Shown piece after piece: positions 1 through 5,002 of a stretch of DNA of 6,421 bases. Position numbers and translations under genes: made by a program. Under the pieces are notes generated by a model. The model was not told where the DNA came from. It saw nothing but the letters and a program-made list of their open reading frames with translations, and made no database searches. The stretch covers positions 1 to 6,421 of the forward strand of contig CAYJFJ010000035.1 in NCBI GenBank assembly GCA_964369845.1. Reading direction: 5' to 3'. Within the stretch, counting starts at the first letter, position 1. The number at the start of each line of letters is the position of its first letter. The DNA is from CAKOSP01 sp964369845. Its GTDB lineage: Bacteria; Bacillota_I; Bacilli_A; RF39; UBA660.

Positions 1-3
1 TAT

Positions 4-30
4 AAAAAAACACACCACTTTCGTGGTGCG
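4..30 (-). terminator. Intrinsic terminator at the end of the block ending in secG
   Basis: Read on the minus strand, CGCACCAC, a GAAA tetraloop and GUGGUGUG form an 8-bp GC-rich stem with one G-U pair. Seven U (positions 10 to 4) follow directly. This is a textbook Rho-independent terminator about 47 nt after the secG stop codon and very probably ends the transcript. Its GC content stands out against the AT-rich surroundings. Confidence 0.92.
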
Positions 31-49
31 GTTCAAATTTCAATTTAGG

Positions 50-75
50 AAAAGTTATCAACATTGATAACTTTT
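50..75. terminator. AT-rich hairpin just after secG, possibly a weak bidirectional terminator
   Basis: A perfect 11-bp inverted repeat, AAAAGTTATCA and its complement around a 4-nt loop, begins two bases after the secG stop codon (79-77). On the minus strand its 3' arm ends in UUUU followed by CC, so the U tract lies inside the stem. On the plus strand the 3' arm runs into seven T (72-78), which looks more like a terminator for a convergent gene left of the window. It could also act as a 3'-end stabiliser ahead of the stronger terminator at 4-30. Confidence 0.6.
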
Positions 76-76
76 T

Positions 77-295
77 TTAACTAAAAAATATTACAGTAGA
101 TAGTATAAAAAATAAGATTCCTAATACTAAAGTTAATCTGCTAATGAATAATTCAAATCCTCTTTCTTTCATATTTTGAAATAAAGCATCATTTCCACCA
201 GTGATTATTTGTCCAGCATCACTAGCTTTATTACTCTGTAATAAAACTACTGCTGTTAATAATATTGATACAATTAATAATATAGTTTCTAACAT
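77..295 (-). CDS. secG: SecG, preprotein translocase accessory subunit
   Basis: This is a 72-residue membrane protein with the SecG layout: a hydrophobic helix at about residues 3-20, a polar loop at about 21-48, and a second hydrophobic helix at about 51-71. The sequence LLQSNKASDAG after helix 1 and the glycine-containing stretch ITGGNDALF match the conserved cytoplasmic loop of the family, and the length is usual for SecG. In other bacteria SecG joins SecY and SecE in the inner-membrane channel and helps SecA-driven protein export. The ATG shares one base with the ftsH stop codon (TAATG). Its ribosome binding site lies inside the last ftsH codons, so translation is probably coupled. It is the last gene before the terminators. 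The family call rests on topology, the loop motif and length, because SecG is a poorly conserved family. Confidence 0.88.
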   Translation of the reverse strand: MLETILLIVSILLTAVVLLQSNKASDAGQIITGGNDALFQNMKERGFELFISRLTLVLGILFFILSTVIFFS

Positions 296-2190
296 TATTT
301 TTCTCCTTCACTTTTTTTTGTTTTTTTAGCCTCTTTTATTTCTTCTTTTTCTTCACCAGGTATTTTTCCTGTTTCAACTATTTCTTCAATTTGTTCTTTA
401 GTTAATGTTTCATATTTCATTAATGAATCACTTAATAAATTAATTAAATCAGAATTAGCTTTTATGATTTTTTTAGCGTCTTCATAACAGTTTTCTATTA
501 TTTTTCTAACTTCTTGATCTATTTCGTGCGCTACTTGGTCAGATAAATGACTTGATTTTGTGTAGTCTCTTCCTAAGAATACTCCTTCACTGTCTTGTTC
601 ATATTGTACTGGTCCAAGTTCACTCATTCCATATTTTGTAACCATTCCACGAGCTATATTAGTAGCTCTTTTAAAATCATCAGATGCTCCTGTTGAAATT
701 TCATTTAAGAACATTTCTTCAGCTACACGTCCACCTAGTAAACCTACTATTTGAGAAGTTAATTCTTTTTTAGTATGAACTGCCATTTTTTCTTCTTTTG
801 GAAGCATCATTGTATAACCACCAGCCATACCACGAGGTATGATTGTTATTTTATGTACTTCATTTGCATCTTCTAATTTGATACCAATAACTGCATGTCC
901 AGCTTCATGTATTGCAACTAATTTTTTCTCTTTTGGTGTTATTTGTCTAGTAGTTTTTGCAGGTCCTAAAAGTACTCTGTCTGTTGCTTCATCTATTTCA
1001 TCCATAGAAATTGCTTTTTTATTTCTTCTTACTGCTAATAAAGCTGCTTCATTTAATAAGTTTTCTAAATCAGCTCCACTAAAACCAGGAGTTCTAAGAC
1101 TTAATTTATCTAATTTAACATCTTCTCCTAAAATTTTGTTTGCAGCATGAACACCTAAAATTGCTTCTCTTTCTTTAGCATCAGGTAAGCTTACTGTTAC
1201 CTGTCTATCAAATCTTCCTGGTCTTAGTAACGCAGGATCTAATACATCTGGTCTATTTGTAGCTGCAATGATTATAATTCCTTCGTTTGCCCCAAAACCA
1301 TCCATTTCTGTTAATAATTGGTTTAGCGTTTGTTCTCTTTCATCATGACCACCACCAAGTCCTGTTCCCCTTTGTCTTCCTACTGCGTCAATTTCATCAA
1401 TAAAAATTAAACAAGGTGCATTTCTCTTAGCTTCTTTAAACATATCTCTTACTCTTGATGCACCAACACCAACGAATAATTCTACAAAGTCTGAACCACT
1501 TATATAATAAAAAGGTACATTTGCTTCTCCGGCAATAGATTTTGCAAGTAATGTTTTACCTGTTCCCGGAGGACCTACTAATAAAACCCCTTTAGGAATT
1601 CTTGCTCCTAATTTTTGGAATTTTTTAGGATTTTTCAAGAAATCTATTAATTCTGCAACTTCTTCTTTTTCTTCTTCTAATCCAGCTACATCTTTAAACA
1701 TTTTTTTATCTGTATCATTTGTTAATTTAGCTCTACTTTTACCAAAATCAACTCCTGATTTATTAGAACTAGCTATTTTACTAAATATAAAGTAAGTAGC
1801 TCCCACTATAATTAGTAATGGTAATAAATTAACTATAAAATATAATACCATTGAACTTCCTGGGTCTGTATTAGTTTCATATTCTTTTATTTCATTTGTT
1901 TCAGCGTAAGTTTGAACAGTATATAAATCTTTTTCTAAAACTTTAGCTGTAAAACTTTCTTGTTCACCATAACCTTCTAATTTACCAGTAACGTAGTAAA
2001 CTCCTTTTTCACTGTTAGGTTCTATATATATTTCTGTAATTTGTTTTTCTTCTACTTGTTTTAATAAATCTCCAGTAGTAAGTTCATTTACTTTATCTCC
2101 TTGGAAATTCACTAATATTACAATAGCAATAATAACTATACCTAAAACTAAATAAGGTAAATTACTTTTCAATTGTTTATTTTTATTCAT
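295..2190 (-). CDS. ftsH: FtsH, membrane-anchored ATP-dependent zinc metalloprotease
   Basis: This 631-residue protein is normal full length for FtsH. It has a membrane helix at about 11-29, an extracytoplasmic domain to about 110, a second helix at about 113-138, and then the AAA+ module. That module has Walker A GPPGTGKT (206-213), pore loop FVG (239-241), Walker B LIFIDEID (261-268) and the second region of homology with R323 and R326 as likely arginine fingers. The zinc-protease domain has HEAGH (428-432) and a probable third zinc ligand at D505 in TGASDDF. All key residues are present, so it should be an active hexameric protease degrading misfolded membrane and some soluble proteins. 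In E. coli, unassembled SecY is a known substrate, which fits the secG neighbour. The tail (about 612-631) is Lys/Glu-rich and its last codons hold the secG ribosome binding site. It starts at ATG 9 nt after AAAAGGAG. The preceding 46-bp spacer may hold an extra promoter. Confidence 0.98.
   Translation of the reverse strand: MNKNKQLKSNLPYLVLGIVIIAIVILVNFQGDKVNELTTGDLLKQVEEKQITEIYIEPNSEKGVYYVTGKLEGYGEQESFTAKVLEKDLYTVQTYAETNEIKEYETNTDPGSSMVLYFIVNLLPLLIIVGATYFIFSKIASSNKSGVDFGKSRAKLTNDTDKKMFKDVAGLEEEKEEVAELIDFLKNPKKFQKLGARIPKGVLLVGPPGTGKTLLAKSIAGEANVPFYYISGSDFVELFVGVGASRVRDMFKEAKRNAPCLIFIDEIDAVGRQRGTGLGGGHDEREQTLNQLLTEMDGFGANEGIIIIAATNRPDVLDPALLRPGRFDRQVTVSLPDAKEREAILGVHAANKILGEDVKLDKLSLRTPGFSGADLENLLNEAALLAVRRNKKAISMDEIDEATDRVLLGPAKTTRQITPKEKKLVAIHEAGHAVIGIKLEDANEVHKITIIPRGMAGGYTMMLPKEEKMAVHTKKELTSQIVGLLGGRVAEEMFLNEISTGASDDFKRATNIARGMVTKYGMSELGPVQYEQDSEGVFLGRDYTKSSHLSDQVAHEIDQEVRKIIENCYEDAKKIIKANSDLINLLSDSLMKYETLTKEQIEEIVETGKIPGEEKEEIKEAKKTKKSEGEK
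303..309 (-). promoter_or_regulatory. Ribosome binding site of secG, inside the 3' end of ftsH
   Basis: GAAGGAG lies 7 nt before the secG ATG and is formed by the ftsH codons for the C-terminal Glu-Gly-Glu. Together with the TAATG stop/start overlap this fixes the secG start and suggests translational coupling. Confidence 0.8.
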
Positions 2191-2199
2191 TTATAATTT

Positions 2200-2207
2200 C
2201 TCCTTTT
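2200..2207 (-). promoter_or_regulatory. Strong ribosome binding site of ftsH
   Basis: AAAAGGAG ends 9 nt before the ATG at 2190. It is a good Shine-Dalgarno match and supports this start codon for ftsH, whose first residues lead directly into the first membrane helix. Confidence 0.85.
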
Positions 2208-2222
2208 GCTTATGCATTATAT

Positions 2223-2231
2223 ATTATATCA
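2223..2231 (-). promoter_or_regulatory. Possible extended -10 promoter upstream of ftsH
   Basis: The minus strand reads TGATATAAT, which fits the extended -10 form TG-N-TATAAT. A second TATAAT lies at 2221-2216. The hexamer 17 bp upstream (2246-2251, ATCAAA) matches the -35 consensus at only 3 of 6 positions. It lies in the 46-bp tilS-ftsH spacer, the largest gap downstream of prfB, where an independent ftsH-secG promoter would be useful. TATAAT arises easily by chance in DNA this AT-rich, so this stays tentative. Confidence 0.4.
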
Positions 2232-2236
2232 CAATT

Positions 2237-3178
2237 TTAAATTTTTTTGATATAAAATCTCTTCTTTTTTTTGACTGCTATAAAATCCCCAGGCAAATTT
2301 GTCATTGCTGTACCATTTTTACTATCAATCATTTTTAAAACTTCGTTTATTATCGAATCTGATATATTCAATATTTCTTTTTCTTGAATATTTTCAATAA
2401 ATATTTCTAATACTCTTTTTTTAACAAATAAAGATTCTTCATTAAATAATTTTAAATCTATTTCATCATTTTCTATTATTTTCTTATTACTTATATATTT
2501 GTCTACGAAAACAACATATTCAGTTAATTTTTCACTGAATTTCAAATACTTTTCATGTACTTTTTCATCCTCTGATTTTAAAAATGGTAATATTTCTTTT
2601 CTATATCTATTTCTAGTATACTTATCAGATTCATTGGATTCATCTTCGTAAAATTTAATGTTATTAACCTTGTTATAATTTAATATTTCGTTTTTCGTAT
2701 AATATATTAAAGGTTTGATCATTTCGATTGTTGATAACTTGTTAATAACTTTAAATCCTGCATAACCATTTAAATTACTACCACGTGTTATTCTCATTAA
2801 AATTGTTTCAATTAAATCATCTGCGTGATGAGCAGTAAATATTTTTTTACATTCGTACTTAACTGCCAATTCTTTAAAAAATGCTTGTCTTTTAATTCTT
2901 GCATCATTTTGAAAATTATCAGTAAATTCATTAATTGATTTTAATTCAAAAATAATTTCATTTTCTTTACAATAATTTTCTAAATATTTTTCTTCTTCTT
3001 CAGATTGCTTTCTACAATTATGATTTACATGGGCACATACTATTTTTATTTCTTTATTTTTTCTCTGATTTAAAATTAAATCGATTAAACACATTGAGTC
3101 AGCACCAGAACTACACGCTACAATTACTGTCTCATTATCTTTTAAAATTTTTTCCAATACTTTTCTTGTTTTTTCCAT
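2237..3178 (-). CDS. tilS: TilS, tRNA(Ile)-lysidine synthetase, short form
   Basis: TilS is a cytoplasmic N-type ATP pyrophosphatase that attaches lysine to C34 of the CAU-anticodon tRNA-Ile so that it reads AUA, a codon used often in this window. The N-terminal domain shows the PP-loop at 23-28 (SSGADS), VNHNCR at 52-57 where the family has vdHxxR, and the diagnostic TAHHADD at 115-121 followed by IETILMRITRGSNLNG. Residues 187-200 (YTRNRYRKEILPFL) match the family's RNxxR...LP element. The protein is 313 residues and ends at the LPGDF...RFYI region, so it lacks the C-terminal domain of longer enzymes such as the roughly 430-residue E. coli protein. Short TilS forms of this kind are known, for example in Aquifex. 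One oddity is that the PP-loop has Ser24 where SGGxDS usually has its first Gly. The ATG lies 5 bp after the prfB stop, with AGGT as a weak ribosome binding site, so translation is likely coupled to prfB. Confidence 0.95.
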   Translation of the reverse strand: MEKTRKVLEKILKDNETVIVACSSGADSMCLIDLILNQRKNKEIKIVCAHVNHNCRKQSEEEEKYLENYCKENEIIFELKSINEFTDNFQNDARIKRQAFFKELAVKYECKKIFTAHHADDLIETILMRITRGSNLNGYAGFKVINKLSTIEMIKPLIYYTKNEILNYNKVNNIKFYEDESNESDKYTRNRYRKEILPFLKSEDEKVHEKYLKFSEKLTEYVVFVDKYISNKKIIENDEIDLKLFNEESLFVKKRVLEIFIENIQEKEILNISDSIINEVLKMIDSKNGTAMTNLPGDFIAVKKKKRFYIKKI

Positions 3179-3183
3179 TTTAC

Positions 3184-4216
3184 CTACTTTAAGTTCCTTA
3201 AATTATTTTCTAAAAACTCTTTAATATATCCATTTAATATTTTTTCTGGGTCATGAGATTCATAATTTGTACGGTGATCTTTTACTAATTTATATGGTTC
3301 AAGTACATAACTTCTTATTTGACTACCAAAATTAATACTTGACCCGTCTTTTAGACCACTTTCTATTTCCTCTTTTTTCAACTTTTCTAATTCATACAGT
3401 TTACTTTTTAATATTTTCATAGCCACTTCTTTATTTTTTATCTGACTTCTTTCGTTTTGACAGGTAACTACTATTTTACTAGGTATATGAGTAATTCTTA
3501 CTGCTGAATCAGTTGTATTTACCGACTGTCCTCCTGCTCCAGATGATCGGTATACATCTATTTTCAAATCTTCTTCTTTTATTTCTATATTAATATCACT
3601 ATCAAGTTCAGGTACAACATTCACTGATGCAAATGATGTATGTCTTCTTTTATTTGAATCAAACGGGGAAATTCTTACCAATCTGTGTACTCCTGCTTCT
3701 TTTTTTAAATATCCATAAGCATATTCTCCACTAATTTTTATAACAGCTTCTTTAATACCTGCTTCTTCTCCTGATATTAAACTTACAGTTTCCACTTGGA
3801 ACTTTTCTTTCTCTGCATACCTTACATACATTTCATTTAACATTGAAGCCCAGTCACAAGATTCAGTTCCTCCTGCTCCTGGTCTAATTTCTAAGTAACA
3901 ATTGTTACTATCATATTCTCCTGATAAAAATGTGTTTATTTCTAACTCATTTATTTGTTTTTCTACTTTTTCGTATTCTTCTTCTTGAAAATCTTCCTTT
4001 AAAAATTCTATTAAAATTTTTATTTCTTCAAATTCATTAACAATTTTCGTTAACGTTTTTATTTTACTATATATTGAATTTGCCTTAACACTATCGTCCC
4101 AGAAATTTTCTGCTTTTGTTTTTTCTTCTAAAATTTTTATTTCATCTATTTTAGATTCTACTTCAAAGCAACCTCCCGATTGCTATTAATTTTTCTTCTA
4201 AGTTTTTTATGTTCAT
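3184..4216 (-). CDS. prfB: Peptide chain release factor 2 (RF2), with programmed +1 frameshift
   Basis: RF2 recognises UGA and UAA in the ribosomal A site and triggers peptide release. The coding region is in two frames. ATG at 4216-4214 opens a 17-codon leader (MNIKNLEEKLIAIGRLL) ending at UGA 4165-4163. After a +1 shift that skips T4165, the frame resumes at GAA (4164-4162) and runs open to TAG at 3186-3184, giving a 343-residue product. I translated the 4164-3841 stretch by hand and found no stop. It contains IRPGAGGTESCDWASM, the conserved RF2 segment. The anticodon-like SPF lies at about 183-185 and GGQ, which drives hydrolysis, at about 228-230 in SGAGGQSVN. E. coli RF2 (365 residues) has these at 205-207 and 250-252, so this protein is about 22 residues shorter at the N terminus. 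AAGAGG (4227-4222) upstream supports the start. A call starting at Met 3843 would miss 124 residues. It is not a pseudogene. Confidence 0.96.
4163..4177 (-). promoter_or_regulatory. Programmed +1 frameshift site of prfB (RF2 autoregulation)
   Basis: On the minus strand the site reads GGG AGG TTG CTT TGA. GGAGG is a Shine-Dalgarno-like element exactly 3 nt before the slippery CUU, which is followed by the in-frame UGA at codon 18. This is the same geometry as the E. coli site (AGGGGG, 3 nt, CUU UGA). When RF2 is scarce, ribosomes pause at UGA, tRNA-Leu slips onto UUU and translation continues in the RF2 frame; when RF2 is plentiful, the 17-residue leader is released. The base after UGA is A, unlike the C in E. 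coli. Confidence 0.95.
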
Positions 4217-4221
4217 ATTAA

Positions 4222-4227
4222 CCTCTT
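4222..4227 (-). promoter_or_regulatory. Ribosome binding site of prfB
   Basis: AAGAGG, followed by TTAAT, sits 5 nt before the ATG at 4216. It identifies the start of the short 0-frame leader rather than any internal Met of the long RF2 frame. Confidence 0.75.
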
Positions 4228-4263
4228 TTTTATTTTACTATAAATGAATATTTTTTTAAACCA

Positions 4264-4932
4264 TTATCTTTGTAAATTTATTGCACATTTATTAATTGTT
4301 CTTATATATTGATTCAATGTGTATATTTTTTTCTCTTGAATTTCTTCTAAAATTTTTTTTGTTTCTAATAAAGTTTCTTTTGCATCCAAATCTATGTTTC
4401 TAAATCTTTTTACTATCTCATTACACTTTGGAATTTTATGAATTCGCAGAAAAATATAATCCAGTAAAAAGTTTTCGTATTCCATTTCATTATAAAGTTT
4501 TGCGTTTATTCCCAAAATTGTAAATCTATCCACGTCTATATTTACAAGTTTATTGCCACTTAAAATAAAATTTTCTGGGGTTACATCCCTGAGTACTATT
4601 CCTTCTTCACTAAGTATATCCACACTTTTTTTAAAGTTACTATATGCTTCAGTAAAATCAATCAATGTAACTTGATCTGAATATAATTTATATCCAGCAG
4701 CATATTTTTTGTAATATCCTTGTACTTTTCCTTTTTTACTATAATCTAGCTCTAGCGGAAAGGTAAAATTCTCTTCTTTCAAACCTGTAAAATATTCAAG
4801 TTTTTCTATATCTTCGTTTTCTTTTTCTACAAAATAACTCTTATATACTATTTCACGGTCTGAAGTGGCATATATTATTCCTTCTGTTCCTCTTCCTATT
4901 GTGACTTTTGATATTTTCAAATTTTCTTTCAT
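4264..4932 (-). CDS. Small protein-kinase-like protein, function unknown
   Basis: This 222-residue soluble protein shows the order of motifs of the protein-kinase fold. It has a glycine-rich loop at 12-20 (IGRGTEGII, GxGxxG), a lysine at K31 in IVYKSY at the place of the ATP-binding VAIK lysine, a catalytic-loop-like LRDVTPEN at 114-121 (D116 and N121 in HRD and Asn positions), and DVD at 133-135 in place of DFG. The main catalytic and metal-binding residues are therefore kept, but HRD is LRD and the DFG glycine is Asp. The C-lobe is short, with only about 85 residues after DVD, and no activation-segment APE motif is obvious. Similar compact kinase-like proteins with IDxDxF instead of DFG are known in low-GC bacteria, with substrates mostly unassigned. 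It is the first gene after the promoter at 4949-4977 and lies 47 bp upstream of prfB, so it may be cotranscribed with prfB, tilS, ftsH and secG. The start is supported by AGAGG 4 nt upstream. Whether it is an active kinase, a small-molecule phosphotransferase or a pseudokinase cannot be decided here. Confidence 0.75.
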   Translation of the reverse strand: MKENLKISKVTIGRGTEGIIYATSDREIVYKSYFVEKENEDIEKLEYFTGLKEENFTFPLELDYSKKGKVQGYYKKYAAGYKLYSDQVTLIDFTEAYSNFKKSVDILSEEGIVLRDVTPENFILSGNKLVNIDVDRFTILGINAKLYNEMEYENFLLDYIFLRIHKIPKCNEIVKRFRNIDLDAKETLLETKKILEEIQEKKIYTLNQYIRTINKCAINLQR

Positions 4933-4936
4933 AAAA

Positions 4937-4941
4937 CCTCT
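4937..4941 (-). promoter_or_regulatory. Ribosome binding site of the kinase-like gene
   Basis: AGAGG followed by TTTT lies 4 nt before the ATG at 4932. The spacing is on the short side. It sits at the very 5' end of the predicted transcript. Confidence 0.6.
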
Positions 4942-4948
4942 GGCTAGT

Positions 4949-4977
4949 AGTATAAACTTATTGCTTTATAATGTAAA
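4949..4977 (-). promoter_or_regulatory. Sigma-70-type promoter for the kinase-like/prfB/tilS/ftsH/secG block
   Basis: On the minus strand, TTTACA (4977-4972) and TATACT (4954-4949) are separated by exactly 17 bp. Each hexamer differs from consensus (TTGACA, TATAAT) at one position. It follows immediately after the secA terminator. The expected transcription start is near 4942, giving a leader of only about 10 nt before the ATG at 4932, with the ribosome binding site at its very beginning. Confidence 0.78.
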
Positions 4978-4978
4978 G

Positions 4979-5002
4979 AAAAAAGTAGAATTTTTCTACT
5001 TT
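4979..5002 (-). terminator. Intrinsic terminator of secA, containing the secA stop codon
   Basis: On the minus strand, AAAGUAGAA, loop AAA and UUCUACUUU form a perfect 9-bp stem. Six U (4984-4979, the first two also in the stem) follow. The secA stop codon TAG (4998-4996) lies in the 5' arm, so a terminating ribosome would cover it. The stem is AU-rich and so probably moderate in strength. Some readthrough into the next gene is possible. Confidence 0.75.

Noticed and set aside
839..1150. Plus-strand open frame of 103 codons inside ftsH
   Set aside because: It lies wholly opposite the highly conserved FtsH ATPase and protease region, has no recognisable domain, and is a by-product of that gene's codons.
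2223..2260. Terminator between tilS and ftsH
   Set aside because: No inverted repeat followed by a T run was found in the spacer; only AT-rich sequence and TATAAT-like elements are present, so transcription may pass through to ftsH.
3184..3843. A 219-residue RF2 starting at Met 3843, or prfB as a broken gene
   Set aside because: The frame is open upstream to 4164 with conserved RF2 sequence (IRPGAGGTESCDWAS), and the frame change sits exactly at a canonical SD-CUU-UGA recoding site, so the gene is intact.
4232..4260. Promoter before prfB: TTTAAA, 17 bp, TAAAAT on the minus strand
   Set aside because: The predicted start near 4225 would fall within the prfB ribosome binding site (4222-4227). 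In DNA this AT-rich such hexamers are expected by chance.
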